Positions 12,085 to 26,120 of a stretch of DNA of 64,000 nucleotides are shown here, one piece after another; within the stretch, counting starts at the first letter, position 1; every line of letters starts with the position of its first letter. A program made the translations under genes and the position numbers. The notes below the pieces were generated by a model. The model was not told the origin of the DNA. It worked only from the letters and a program-made list of their open reading frames with translations, and did no database searches. The DNA lies in assembly GCF_051020955.1 (NCBI RefSeq), contig NW_027477084.1, positions 36,756 to 100,755 of the forward strand, written 5' to 3'. The DNA is from Megalopta genalis (lineage: Eukaryota > Arthropoda > Insecta > Hymenoptera > Halictidae).

Positions 12085-12840
12085 ATGTTTTAGCTATATA
12101 TCCATGCGATGTAGAAGTTTGAGCTTCAAATTCATGCGAAACACATGGTTTAGCTTAATATTCATGCGATACGAATGGTGCAGCTTCAAATACTTGTGAT
12201 ATACATAATTAGATTCAACTGCATGCGAAACAAACGAGGTAGCTTCAAATGAATACGAAACACATGATTTAGCTTAAAATCAATGCGAAGTAGAAGTCTT
12301 TTCTTCGAATCCATGCGAATCAAATGGTTTAGCTTCAAATATTTCTAATATACATGATTTAGCTTAAAATGTCGGCGAAACAAACGAGTTAGCTTCATAA
12401 ATAAGCGAAACACATGATTTATCGACAAATTCATGCGAAACACATGGTTTAGCTTAATATTCATGCGAACCAAATGTTTCAATTTCAAATACTTGTGATA
12501 TATATGATTTAGATTCAAGTGCGTGCGAAACAAACGAGTTAGCTTCAAATCCAAGCGAAACACATGATTTATCTTCAAATCAATGCGAGGTAGAAGGCTT
12601 AGCTTCAAATCCATGCGAATCAAACGGTTTAGCTTTAAATACATGTGATATGCATAGTTTAGATTCAAGTGCATGGGAAACAAACGAGTTAGCTTCAAAT
12701 CCAAGCGAAACACATGATTTATCTTCAAATCAATGCGAGGTAGAAGGCTTAGCTTCAAATCCATGCGAATCAAACGGTTTAGCTTCAAATACTTGTGATA
12801 TACATGATTTAGCTTCAGCTGCATGCGAAACACACGCGTT
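12069..12840 (+). repeat. Module C, copy 1
   Basis: Markers are TTTTAGCTATATATCC at about 12088, GTGCAGCTTCAAATAC near 12179, a one-base-short unit near 12210 (CATAATTAGATTC) and the variant ACATGTGATATGCATAG near 12640. Positions 11915-12785 recur at 17880-18750 (offset 5,965), so the duplicated piece includes the last part of block B and crosses the module border. A partial third copy lies at about 35,700-36,215. Confidence 0.85.
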
Positions 12841-15177
12841 AGCTTCAAATCCATGCGAAACACATGATTTAGCTTCAAATGAATGCGAAGTAGAAGGATT
12901 ATATTCGAATCCATGCTAAACAAATGGTTTAGCTCAAATACTTGGGATATACATGGTTTAGATTCAACTGCATGCGAAACAAACGAGTTAGCTTCAAATC
13001 CATGCGAAACACATCATTTAGATTAATATCAATGCGAAGTAGAAGGCTTATCTTCGAATCCATGCGAGACAAATGGTTTAGCTTCAAATATTTGTGATAT
13101 ATATGATTTAGATTCAAGTGCATGCGAAACAAACGAGTTAGTTTCAAATCCATGCGTATCACATGATTTACCTTCAAATCAATGCGAAGTAGAAGGATTA
13201 GCTTCAAATCCAAGCGACTCACATGATTTAGCTTCAAACAATTGTGATATACATGATTCAGCTTCAACTGCATGTGAAACAAACGTGTTAGCTACAAATT
13301 CAAGCGATAGACATGATTCAGCTTCCAATCAATGCGATGTAGAAGGCTCAGCTTCAAATCCATGCGAAAAAAATGATTTAGCTTCAAATATTTGTGATAA
13401 ACATAAATTAGCTTCAAATGCAAGCGAAACAATCGAGTTAGGTACAAATCCAAGCGAAACACATGGTTTAGCTTCAAATCAATGCGAAGTAGAAGGCTTA
13501 TCTTCGAATCCATGCAAAACAAATGGTTTAGCTTCAAACACTTGTGATATACATGATTTAGCTTCAACTGCATGTGAAACAAACGAGCTAGCTTAAAATC
13601 CAAGCGAAAACACATGATTTGTCTTCAAATCAATGCGAAGTAGAAGGCTTAGCTTCAGATCCATGCGAATCAAACTGTTTAGCTTCAAATACTTGTGATA
13701 TACTTGATTTAGATTCAAGTGCGTGCGATACAAACGAGTTAGTTTCAAATCCAAGCGAAACACATTATTTATCTTCAAATCAATGCGAAGTAGAAGGGTT
13801 GTCTTCGAATCCATGCGAAACAAATGGTTTTGCTTCAAGTACTTCTGATATACTTGATTTAGCTTCAAGAGCATGCGAAACAAACGAGTTAGCTTCAAAT
13901 CCATGCGAAACACAGGATTCAGCTTCAAATCAATGCGAAGTAGAAGGCTGATCTTCAAATCCATGCGAAACAATGGTTTAGCTACAAATACTTGTGATAT
14001 ACATGATTTAGCTTCAACTGCATGCGAAACAAACGAGCTATCTTCAATTCAATGCGAAGTAGAAGGCTTAGCTTCAAATCCATGCGAATCAAACGGTTTA
14101 GCTTCAAATACTTGTGATATACTTGATTTATATTCAAGTGCATGCGAAACAAACGAGATAGCTTCAAATCCATTCGAAACATATGATTTAACATCAAATC
14201 AATGCGAAGCAGAAGGCTGATCTTCGAATCCATGCGAAACAAATGGTTTAGCTCAAATACTTGGGATATACATGGTTTAGATTCAACTGCATGCGAAACA
14301 AACGAGTTAGCTTCAAATCCATGCGAAACACATCATTTAGATTAATATCAATGCGAAGTAGAAAGCTTATCTTCGAATCCATGCGAGACAAATGGTTTAG
14401 CTTCAAATATTTGTGATATACATGATTTAGCTCCAAATGCAGGCGAAATAACGAGTTAGCTCTAAACCCATGCGAAACACATGATTTGGCTTCAAATCAA
14501 TGCGATGTAGCAGGCTTAGCATCAAATCCATGTGAAACACATGATTTAGCTTCAAATCAATGCCAAGACCAAGGCTTATCTTCGAATCAATGCGAAACAA
14601 ATGGTTTAGCCTCAAATACTTGTGATATACATCATTTAGCTTCAAATGCATGCGAAACAATCGAGTTAGCTTCAAATCCAGCGAAAAACATGAATTAAAT
14701 TCAAATCAACGTGAAGTAGAAGGCTTAGTTTTAAATCCACCCGAAACGAAAGATTTAGCTTCAAATACTTGCCAATATAAGTGATATAGCTTCAAATGCA
14801 GGCGAAACATACGAGTTACCTTCAGATGCATGCGAAACACATGATTTAGCTTCAAATCAATGCGAAGTAGAAGGCTGATATTCGAATCCACACGAAACAG
14901 ATGGTTTAGCTTCAAATAGTTGTAATATACATGATTTAGCAGCAACAGCATGCGAAAGAAACGAGTTAGCTTCAAATCCATGCGAAACTCATGATTTGGC
15001 TTCAAATGAATGCGAAGTAGAAGGCTTATATTCGAATCCATGCGAGACAAATGGTTTAGCTTCAAATACTTGGGATATACATGGTTTAGATTCAACTGCA
15101 TGAGAAACAAACGAGTTAGCTTCAAATCCTAGCGAAACACATGATTTAGCTTCAAATCAATGCGAAGTAGAAGGCTT
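12841..15177 (+). repeat. Module E, copy 1
   Basis: E is a 2.3-kb module recognised by CAATGCCAAGACCAAGG (14561), CAAATCCACCCGAAACG (near 14733), the lengthened a-unit ACTTGCCAATATAAGTG (near 14767) and the short e/a join TTTAGCTCAAATACTTGGG. This copy matches 19,405-21,743 at offset 6,565/6,566 and 24,067-26,120 at offset 10,945. It shares the base change AAACTCATG (near 14985) with E3. It lacks one base near 13970 and has an extra A near 13611. Confidence 0.9.
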
Positions 15178-17880
15178 ATCATCGAATCAATGCGAAACAA
15201 ATGGTTTAGCTTCAAATATTTCTGATATACATGATTTAGCTTAAAATGCCGGCGAAACAAGCGAGTTAGCTTCATAGATAAGCGAAACACATGATTTATC
15301 GACAAATTCATGCGAAACACATGGTTTAGCTTAATATTCATGCGAAACAAATGGTTTAGCTTCAAATACTTCTGATATACATGATTTAGCTTCAACTGCA
15401 TGCGAAACAAACCAGTTAGCTTCAAATCCAAGCGAAACACATGATTTAGCTTCAGATCAATGCGAAGTAGAACGCCTAGCTTCAAATCCATGCGAATCCA
15501 ATGGTTTAGCTTCAAATACTTGTGATATACATGACTTAGCTTCAACTGCATGCGAAACAAACGACTTAGCTTCAAATCCATGCGAAACACATGATTTAGC
15601 TTCAAGTAAAAGCGAAGTAGAAGGCTGATCTTCGAATCCATGCGAAACAACTGGTTTAGCTTCAAATACTTGTGATATGCTTGATTTATATTCAAGTGCA
15701 TGCAAAACAAACGAGTTAGCTTCAAGTCCAAGCGAAACACATGATTATAATTCCAAATCAATGCGAAGTAGAAGGCCTAGCCTTAAATCCATGGGAACCA
15801 AATGGTTTAGCTTCAAATACTTGTGATATACATGATTTAGATTCAACTGCATGCGAAACGAACGAGTTAGCTTCAAATCCAAGCGAAACGCATGATTTAG
15901 CTTCAAATCAATGCGAAGTAGAAGGCTGATCTTCGAATCCACACGAAACAGATGGTTTAGATTCAAATACTTGTAATGTACATGATTTAGGCTCAACAGC
16001 ATGCGAAACAATCGAATTAGCTTTAAATCCATGCGAAACACATGATTTAGCTTCAAATGAATGCGAAGTAGAAGGCTTATATTCGAATCCATGCTAAACA
16101 AATGGTTTAGCTCAAATACTTGGGATATACATGGTTTAGATTCAACTGCATGCGAAACAAACGAGTTAGCTTCAAATCCATGCGAAACACATGATTTGGC
16201 TTCAAATGAATGCGAAGTAGAAGGCTTATATTCGAATCCATGCGAGACAAATGGTTTAGCTTCAAATACTTGGGATATACATGGTTTAGATTCAACTGCA
16301 TGAGAAACAAACGAGTTAGCTTCAAATCCTAGCGAAACACATGATTTAGCTTCAAATCAATGCGAAGTAGAAGGCTTAGCTTCAAATCCATGCGAATCAA
16401 ATGGTATAGTTTCAAATACTTTTGATATACATAATTAGATTCAACTGCATGCGAAACAAACGAGGTAGCTTCAAATGAATACGAAACACATGATTTAGCT
16501 TAAAATCAATGCGAAGTAGAAGGCTTATCATCGAATCAATGCGAATCAAATGGTTTAGCTTCAAATATTTCTGATATACATGATTTAGCTTAAAATGCCG
16601 GCGAAACAAGCGAGTTAGCTTCATAGATAAGCGAAACACATGATTTATCGACAAATTTATGCGAAACACATGGTTTAGCTTAATATTCATGCGAAACAAA
16701 TGGTTTAGCTTCAAATACTTCTGATATACATGATTTAGCTTCAACTGCATGCGAAACAAACCAGTTAGCTTCAAATCCAAGCGAAACACATGATTTAGCT
16801 TCAGATCAATGCGAAGTAGAACGCCTAGCTTCAAATCCATGCGAATCCAATGGTTTAGCTTCAAATACTTGTGATATACATGACTTAGCTTCAACTGCAT
16901 GCGAAACAAACGACTTAGCTTCAAATCCATGCGAAACACATGATTTAGCTTCAAGTAAAAGCGAAGTAGAAGGCTGATCTTCGAATCCATGCGAAACAAC
17001 TGGTTTAGCTTCAAATACTTGTGATATGCTTGATTTATATTCAAGTGCATGCAAAGCAAACGAGTTAGCTTCAAGTCCAAGCGAAACACATGATTATAAT
17101 TCCAAATCAAAGCGAAGTAGAAGGCCTAGCCTTAAATCCATGGGAACCAAATGGTTTAGCTTCAAATACTTGTGATATACATGATTTAGCTTCAACTGCA
17201 TGCGAAACACACGCGTTAGCTTCAAATCCATGCGAAACACATGATTTAGCTTCAAATCAATGCGAAGTAGAAGGCTGATCTTCGAATCCACACGAAACAG
17301 ATGGTTTAGCTTCAAATAGTTGTAATATACATGATTTAGCAGCAACAGCATGCGAAACAAACGAGTTAGCTTCAAATCCATGCGAAACGCATGATTTAGC
17401 TTCAAATCAATGCGAAGTAGAAGGCTTATCTTCGACTCCATGCGAAACCAATGGAATAGCTTCAAATACTTGGGATTACATGATTCAGATTCAACTGCAT
17501 GCGAAACAAACGAGCTGGCTTCAAATTTCAGCGAATCAAATGAGTTAGCTTCAAATCAATGCGAAGTAGAGGGCTGATCTTCGAATCCACACGAAACAGA
17601 TGGTTTAGATTCAAATACTTGTAATATACATGATTTAGGTTCAACAGCATGCGAAACAAACGAATTAGCTTCAAATCCATGCGAAACACATGATTTAGCT
17701 TCAAATGAATGCGAAGTAGAAGGCTTATATTCGAATCCATGCGAGACAAATGGTTTAGCTTCAAATACTTGGGATATACATGGTTTAGATTCAACTGCAT
17801 GAGAAACAAACGAGTTAGCTTCAAATCCTAGCGAAACACATGATTTAGCTTCAAATCAATGCGAAGTAGAAGGCTTAGCT
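15178..17880 (+). repeat. Module F, copy 1 (long form, 1,349-bp internal period)
   Basis: F carries a 31-bp marker unit, GATTATAATTCCAAATC followed by GGCCTAGCCTTAAATCC, here at 15741 and 17090. The spacing of 1,349 bp is 45 units minus one base. Further F markers are GAACGCCTAGC, AATGCCGGCGAAACAAGCG and AAGTAAAAGCGAAG. The block matches 26,259-28,816 at offset 11,094. Near 15175 it lacks about 149 bp that F3 retains (five units with a register change). Confidence 0.88.
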
Positions 17881-18750
17881 TCAAATCCATGCGAAACACA
17901 TGATTTAGCTTCAAGTAAGAGCGAAGTAGAAGGCTGATCTTCGAATCCATGCGAAACAACTGGTTTTGGCTCAAATACTTGTGATATACATGATTTAGCT
18001 TCTTGTGCATGCAAAACAAACGAGTTAGCTTCAAATCCAAGCGAAACACATGTTTTAGCTATATATCCATGCGATGTAGAAGTTTGAGCTTCAAATTCAT
18101 GCGAAACACATGGTTTAGCTTAATATTCATGCGATACGAATGGTGCAGCTTCAAATACTTGTGATATACATAATTAGATTCAACTGCATGCGAAACAAAC
18201 GAGGTAGCTTCAAATGAATACGAAACACATGATTTAGCTTAAAATCAATGCGAAGTAGAAGTCTTTTCTTCGAATCCATGCGAATCAAATGGTTTAGCTT
18301 CAAATATTTCTAATATACATGATTTAGCTTAAAATGTCGGCGAAACAAACGAGTTAGCTTCATAAATAAGCGAAACACATGATTTATCGACAAATTCATG
18401 CGAAACACATGGTTTAGCTTAATATTCATGCGAACCAAATGTTTCAATTTCAAATACTTGTGATATATATGATTTAGATTCAAGTGCGTGCGAAACAAAC
18501 GAGTTAGCTTCAAATCCAAGCGAAACACATGATTTATCTTCAAATCAATGCGAGGTAGAAGGCTTAGCTTCAAATCCATGCGAATCAAACGGTTTAGCTT
18601 TAAATACATGTGATATGCATAGTTTAGATTCAAGTGCATGGGAAACAAACGAGTTAGCTTCAAATCCAAGCGAAACACATGATTTATCTTCAAATCAATG
18701 CGAGGTAGAAGGCTTAGCTTCAAATCCATGCGAATCAAACGGTTTAGCTT
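17881..18750 (+). repeat. Module C, copy 2, with the end of block B
   Basis: It is a near-identical copy of 11,915-12,785 (offset 5,965) set between F1 and E2. The TTTTAGCTATATATCC marker is at about 18053. The corresponding F-to-E junction in the second superunit (near 28.8 kb) has no such insert, so this piece was either inserted here or lost there. Confidence 0.87.
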
Positions 18751-19404
18751 CAAATACTTGTGATATGCTTGATTTATATTCAAGTGCATGCGAAACAAAC
18801 GAGATAGATTCAAATCCATGCGAAACACATGATTATAATTCCAAATCAATGCGAAGTAGAAGGCCTAGCCTTAAATCCATGGGAATCAAATGGTTTAGCT
18901 TCAAATACTTGTGATATACATGATTTAGCTTCAGCTGCATGCGAAACACACGCGTTAGCTTCAAATCCATGCGAAACACATGATTTAGCTTCAAATCAAT
19001 GCGAAGTAGAAGGCTGAGCTTCGAATCCACACGAAACAGATGGTTTAGCTTCAAATAGTTGTAATATACATGATTTAGCAGCAACAGCATGCGAAACAAA
19101 CGAGTTAGCTTCAAATCCATGCGAAACGCATGATTTAGCTACAAATCAATGCGAAGTAGAAGGCTTATCTTCGACTCCATGCGAAACCAATGGAATAGCT
19201 TCAAATACTTGGGATTACATGATTCAGATTCAACTGCATGCGAAACAAACGAGCTGGCTTCAAATTTCAGCGAATCAAATGAGTTAGCTTCAAATCAATG
19301 CGAAGGAGAGGGCTGATCTTCGAATCCACACGAAACAGATGGTTTAGATTCAAATACTTGTAATATACATGATTTAGGTTCAACAGCATGCGAAACAAAC
19401 GAAT
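18751..19404 (+). repeat. Short F-type segment
   Basis: It contains the F 31-bp marker at 18829 and the short unit CTTGGGATTACATGATTC near 19205. It matches 28,105-28,760 at offset 9,355 and opens a 4.76-kb duplication that continues through E2 and F2 to 23,512. Confidence 0.85.
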
Positions 19405-21743
19405 TAGCTTCAAATCCATGCGAAACACATGATTTAGCTTCAAATGAATGCGAAGTAGAAGGATTATATTCGAATCCATGCTAAACAAATGGTTTAGCTC
19501 AAATACTTGGGATATACATGGTTTAGATTCAACTGCATGCGAAACAAACGAGTTAGCTTCAAATCCATGCGAAACACATCATTTAGATTAATATCAATGC
19601 GAAGTAGAAGGCTTATCTTCGAATCCATGCGAGACAAATGGTTTAGCTTCAAATATTTGTGATATACATGATTTAGATTCAAGTGCATGCGAAACAAACG
19701 AGTTAGTTTCAAATCCATGCGTATCACATGATTTACCTTCAAATCAATGCGAAGTAGAAGGATTAGCTTCAAATCCAAGCGACTCACATGATTTAGCTTC
19801 AAACAATTGTGATATACATGATTCAGCTTCAACTGCATGTGAAACAAACGTGTTAGCTACAAATTCAAGCGATAGACATGATTCAGCTTCCAATCAATGC
19901 GATGTAGAAGGCTCAGCTTCAAATCCATGCGAAAAAAATGATTTAGCTTCAAATATTTGTGATAAACATAAATTAGCTTCAAATGCAAGCGAAACAATCG
20001 AGTTAGGTACAAATCCAAGCGAAACACATGGTTTAGCTTCAAATCAATGCGAAGTAGAAGGCTTATCTTCGAATCCATGCAAAACAAATGGTTTAGCTTC
20101 AAACACTTGTGATATACATGATTTAGCTTCAACTGCATGTGAAACAAACGAGCTAGCTTAAAATCCAAGCGAAACACATGATTTGTCTTCAAATCAATGC
20201 GAAGTAGAAGGCTTAGCTTCAGATCCATGCGAATCAAACTGTTTAGCTTCAAATACTTGTGATATACTTGATTTAGATTCAAGTGCGTGCGATACAAACG
20301 AGTTAGTTTCAAATCCAAGCGAAACACATTATTTATCTTCAAATCAATGCGAAGTAGAAGGGTTGTCTTCGAATCCATGCGAAACAAATGGTTTTGCTTC
20401 AAGTACTTCTGATATACTTGATTTAGCTTCAAGAGCATGCGAAACAAACGAGTTAGCTTCAAATCCATGCGAAACACAGGATTCAGCTTCAAATCAATGC
20501 GAAGTAGAAGGCTGATCTTCAAATCCATGCGAAACAAATGGTTTAGCTACAAATACTTGTGATATACATGATTTAGCTTCAACTGCATGCGAAACAAACG
20601 AGCTATCTTCAATTCAATGCGAAGTAGAAGGCTTAGCTTCAAATCCATGCGAATCAAACGGTTTAGCTTCAAATACTTGTGATATACTTGATTTATATTC
20701 AAGTGCATGCGAAACAAACGAGATAGCTTCAAATCCATTCGAAACATATGATTTAACATCAAATCAATGCGAAGCAGAAGGCTGATCTTCGAATCCATGC
20801 GAAACAAATGGTTTAGCTCAAATACTTGGGATATACATGGTTTAGATTCAACTGCATGCGAAACAAACGAGTTAGCTTCAAATCCATTGCGAAACACATC
20901 ATTTAGATTAATATCAATGCGAAGTAGAAAGCTTATCTTCGAATCCATGCGAGACAAATGGTTTAGCTTCAAATATTTGTGATATACATGATTTAGCTCC
21001 AAATGCAGGCGAAATAACGAGTTAGCTCTAAACCCATGCGAAACACATGATTTGGCTTCAAATCAATGCGATGTAGCAGGCTTAGCATCAAATCCATGTG
21101 AAACACATGATTTAGCTTCAAATCAATGCCAAGACCAAGGCTTATCTTCGAATCAATGCGAAACAAATGGTTTAGCCTCAAATACTTGTGATATACATAA
21201 TTTAGCTTCAAATGCATGCGAAACAATCGAGTTAGCTTCAAATCCAGCGAAAAACATGAATTAAGTTCAAATCAACGTGAAGTAGAAGGCTTAGTTTTAA
21301 ATCCACCCGAAACGAAAGATTTAGCTTCAAATACTTGCCAATATAAGTGATATAGCTTCAAATGCAGGCGAAACATACGAGTTACCTTCAGATGCATGCG
21401 AAACACATGATTTAGCTTCAAATCAATGCGAAGTAGAAGGCTGATATTCGAATCCACACGAAACAGATGGTTTAGCTTCAAATAGTTGTAATATACATGA
21501 TTTAGCAGCAACAGCATGCGAAAGAAACGAGTTAGCTTCAAATCCATGCGAAACACATGATTTGGCTTCAAATGAATGCGAAGTAGAAGGCTTATATTCG
21601 AATCCATGCGAGACAAATGGTTTAGCTTCAAATACTTGGGATATACATGGTTTAGATTCAACTGCATGAGAAACAAACGAGTTAGCTTCAAATCCTAGCG
21701 AAACACATGATTTAGCTTCAAATCAATGCGAAGTAGAAGGCTT
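19405..21743 (+). repeat. Module E, copy 2
   Basis: It matches E1 at offset 6,565/6,566 and E4 at 9,355/9,354. One extra base at about 20,885 (CCATTGCG) is private to this copy and breaks the register. The CAATGCCAAGACCAAGG marker is at 21,127. It lacks the AAACTCATG change of E1 and E3, which groups it with E4. Confidence 0.9.
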
Positions 21744-23512
21744 AGCTTCAAATCCATGCGAATCAAATGGTATAGTTTCAAATACTTTTGATATACATAA
21801 TTAGATTCAACTGCATGCGAAACAAACGAGGTAGCTTCAAATGAATACGAAACACATGATTTAGCTTAAAATCAATGCTAAGTAGAAGGCTTATCATCGA
21901 ATCAATGCGAAACAAATGGTTTAGCTTCAAATATTTCTGATATACATGATTTAGCTTAAAATGCCGGCGAAACAAGCGAGTTAGCTTCATAGATAAGCGA
22001 AACACATGATTTATCGACAAATTCATGCGAAACACATGGTTTAGCTTAATATTCATGCGAAACAAATGGTTTAGCTTCAAATACTTCTGATATACATGAT
22101 TTAGCTTCAACTGCATGCGAAACAAACCAGTTAGCTTCAAATCCAAGCGAAACACATGATTTAGCTTCAGATCAATGCGAAGTAGAACGCCTAGCTTCAA
22201 ATCCATGCGAATCCAATGGTTTAGCTTCAAATACTTGTGATATACATGACTTAGCTTCAACTGCATGCGAAACAAACGACTTAGCTTCAAATCCATGCGA
22301 AACACATGATTTAGCTTCAAGTAAAAGCGAAGTAGAAGGCTGATCTTCGAATCCATGCGAAACAACTGGTTTAGCTTCAAATACTTGTGATATGCTTGAT
22401 TTATATTCAAGTGCATGCAAAACAAACGAGTTAGCTTCAAATCCAAGCGAAACAGATGATTATAATTCCAAATCAATGCGAAGTAGAAGGCCTAGCCTTA
22501 AATCCATGGGAACCAAATGGTTTAGCTTCAAATACTTGTGATATACATGATTTAGCTTCAACTGCATGCGAAACACACGCGTTAGCTTCAAATCCATGCG
22601 AAACACATGATTTAGCTTCAAATCAATGCGAAGTAGAAGGCTTATCATCGAATCAATGCGAAACAAATGGTTTAGCTTCAAATACTTGTGATATACATGA
22701 TTTAGCTTAAAATGCCGGCGAAACAAGCAGGTTAGCTTCATAGATAAGCGAAACACATGATTTATCGACAAATTCATGCGAAACACATGGTTTAGCTTAA
22801 TATTCATGCGAAACAAATGGTTTAGCTTCAAATACTTCTGATATACATGATTTAGCTTCAACTGCATGCGAAACAAACCAGTTAGCTTCAAATCCAAGCG
22901 AAACACATGATTTAGCTTCAGATCAATGCGAAGTAGAACGCCTAGCTTCAAATCCATGCGAATCCAATGGTTTAGCTTCAAATACTTGTGATATACATGA
23001 CTTAGCTTCAACTGCATGCGAAACAAACGACTTAGCTTCAAATCCATGCGAAACACATGATTTAGCTTCAAGTAAAAGCGAAGTAGAAGGCTGATCTTCG
23101 AATCCATGCGAAACAACTGGTTTAGCTTCAAATACTTGTGATGTGCTTGATTTATATTCAAGTGCATGCAAAACAAACGAGTTAGCTTCAAATCCAAGCG
23201 AAACACATGATTATAATTCCAAATCAATGCGAAGTAGAAGGCCTAGCCTTAAATCCATGGGAACCAAATGGTTTAGCTTCAAATACTTGTGATATACATG
23301 ATTTAGCTTCAACTGCATGCGAAACACACGCGTTAGCTTCAAATCCATGCGAAACACATGATTTAGCTTCAAATCAATGCGAAGTAGATGGCTGATCTTC
23401 GAATCCACACGAAACAGATGGTTTAGCTTCAAATAGTTGTAATATACATGATTTAGCAGCAACTGCATGCGAAACGAACGAGTTAGCTTCAAATCCAAGC
23501 GAAACACATGAC
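21744..23512 (+). repeat. Module F, copy 2 (short form, 751-bp period)
   Basis: The F 31-bp marker occurs at 22456 and 23207, 751 bp apart (25 units plus the extra base of the marker). The unit AATGCTAAGTAG near 21,876 is shared only with F4 (near 31,230). Two tandem 751-bp cycles replace the 1,349-bp cycle seen in F1 and F3. Confidence 0.88.
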
Positions 23513-24066
23513 TTAGTTTCTAATCAATGCGAAGTAGAAGGCTTAGCTTCAAATCCATGCGAATCAAATTGTTTAGGTTCAAATACTTGTGATATACACG
23601 ATTTAGCTTCAAATGCAGGCGAAACAAACGAGTTAGCTTCAAATCCATGCGAAACACATGATTTAGCTTCAAATAAATGCGAAGAGGAAGGCTCTGCTTC
23701 AAATCCATGCGAATCAAATGGTTTAGTTTCAAATAGTTGTGATATACATGATTCAGATTCAACTGCGTGCGAAACGAGCGAATTAGCTTCAAATCCAAGC
23801 GAAACACGTGATTTAGCTTCAATTCAATACGAAGTAGAAGGCAGAGCTTCAAATTCATGCGAAACGAATGGTTTAGGTTCAAATACTTGTGATATACATG
23901 ATTTAGCTTCAACAGCATGCGAAACATACGAGAATACTTCAATTCCAAAGGAATCACGTGATTTAGCTTCAAATCAATGCGAAGTAGAAGGCTAATCTTC
24001 GAAACCATGCAAAACAAATCATTTAGATTCAAATACTTGTGATATACATGATTTAGCTTCAAATGC
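23513..24066 (+). repeat. Module G, copy 1
   Basis: This short module links F2 to E3. Markers are AAATAAATGCGAAGAGG (near 23,673), the B-like unit TCCAAAGGAATCACGTG (near 23,945) and CGAAACCATGCAAAACAAATC (near 24,001). Its second copy is at about 38,537-39,090 (offset 15,024). It is missing from the corresponding place at 32,866, where a deletion joins F4 to the middle of E5. Confidence 0.85.
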
Positions 24067-26120
24067 ATGCGAAACAAACGAGTTAGTTTCAAATCCATGC
24101 GTATCACATGATTTACCTTCAAATCAATGCGAAGTAGAAGGATTAGCTACAAATCCAAGCGACTCACATGATTTAGCTTCAAACAATTGTGATATACATG
24201 ATTCAGCTTCAACTGCATGTGAAACAAACGTGTTAGCTACAAATTCAAGCGATAGACATGATTCAGCTTCCAATCAATGCGATGTAGAAGGCTCAGCTTC
24301 AAATCCATGCGAAAAAAATGATTTAGCTTCAAATATTTGTGATAAACATAAATTAGCTTCAAATGCAAGCGAAACAATCGAGTTAGGTACAAATCCAAGC
24401 GAAACACATGGTTTAGCTTCAAATCAATGCGAAGTAGAAGGCTTATCTTCGAATCCATGCAAAACAAATGGTTTAGCTTCAAACACTTGTGATATACATG
24501 ATTTAGCTTCAACTGCATGTGAAACAAACGAGCTAGCTTAAAATCCAAGCGAAACACATGATTTGTCTTCAAATCAATGCGAAGTAGAAGGCTTAGCTTC
24601 AGATCCATGCGAATCAAACTGTTTAGCTTCAAATACTTGTGATATACTTGATTTAGATTCAAGTGCGTGCGATGCAAACGAGTTAGTTTCAAATCCAAGC
24701 GAAACACATTATTTATCTTCAAATCAATGCGAAGTAGAAGGGTTGTCTTCGAATCCATGCGAAACAAATGGTTTTGCTTCAAGTACTTCTGATATACTTG
24801 ATTTAGCTTCAAGAGCATGCGAAACAAACGAGTTAGCTTCAAATCCATGCGAAACACAGGATTCAGCTTCAAATCAATGCGAAGTAGAAGGCTGATCTTC
24901 AAATCCATGCGAAACAAATGGTTTAGCTACAAATACTTGTGATATACATGATTTAGCTTCAACTGCATGCGAAACAAACGAGCTATCTTCAATTCAATGC
25001 GAAGTAGAAGGCTTAGCTTCAAATCCATGCGAATCAAACGGTTTAGCTTCGAATACTTGTGATATACTTGATTTATATTCAAGTGCATGCGAAACAAACG
25101 AGATAGCTTCAAATCCATTCGAAACATATGATTTAACATCAAATCAATGCGAAGCAGAAGGCTGATCTTCGAATCCATGCGAAACAAATGGTTTAGCTCA
25201 AATACTTGGGATATACATGGTTTAGATTCAACTGCATGCGAAACAAACGAGTTAGCTTCAAATCCATGCGAAACACATCATTTAGATTAATATCAATGCG
25301 AAGTAGAAAGCTTATCTTCGAATCCATGCGAGACAAATGGTTTAGCTTCAAATATTTGTGATATACATGATTTAGCTCCAAATGCAGGCGAAATAACGAG
25401 TTAGCTCTAAACACATGCGAAACACATGATTTGGCTTCAAATCAATGCGATGTAGCAGGCTTAGCATCAAATCCATGTGAAACACATGATTTAGCTTCAA
25501 ATCAATGCCAAGACCAAGGCTTATCTTCGAATCAATGCGAAACAAATGGTTTAGCCTCAAATACTTGTGATATACATCATTTAGCTTCAAATGCATGCGA
25601 AACAATCGAGTTAGCTTCAAATCCAGCGAAAAACATGAATTAAGTTCAAATCAACGTGAAGTAGAAGGCTTAGTTTTAAATCCACCCGAAACGAAAGATT
25701 TAGCTTCAAATACTTGCCAATATAAGTGATATAGCTTCAAATGCAGGCGAAACATACGAGTTACCTTCAGATGCATGCGAAACACATGATTTAGCTTCAA
25801 ATCAATGCGAAGTAGAAGGCTGATATTCGAATCCACACGAAACAGATGGTTTAGCTTCAAATAGTTGTAATATACATGATTTAGCAGCAACAGCATGCGA
25901 AAGAAACGAGTTAGCTTCAAATCCATGCGAAACTCATGATTTGGCTTCAAATGAATGCGAAGTAGAAGGCTTATATTCGAATCCATGCGAGACAAATGGT
26001 TTAGCTTCAAATACTTGGGATATACATGGTTTAGATTCAACTGCATGAGAAACAAACGAGTTAGCTTCAAATCCTAGCGAAACACATGATTTAGCTTCAA
26101 ATCAATGCGAAGTGGAAGGC
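24067..26120 (+). repeat. Module E, copy 3
   Basis: It matches 13,122-15,175 at a steady offset of 10,945 bp, including the shared AAACTCATG change (near 25,930). Private differences include GATGCAAACG near 24,673 (shared with E5) and GTGGAAGG near 26,112. The marker CAATGCCAAGACCAAGG is at 25,506. Confidence 0.9.

Noticed and set aside
15690..15715. Octamer-like ATGCAAAA as a transcription factor site
   Set aside because: It is the CpG-decayed form of ATGCGAAA in a b unit and lacks the final T of the ATGCAAAT octamer.
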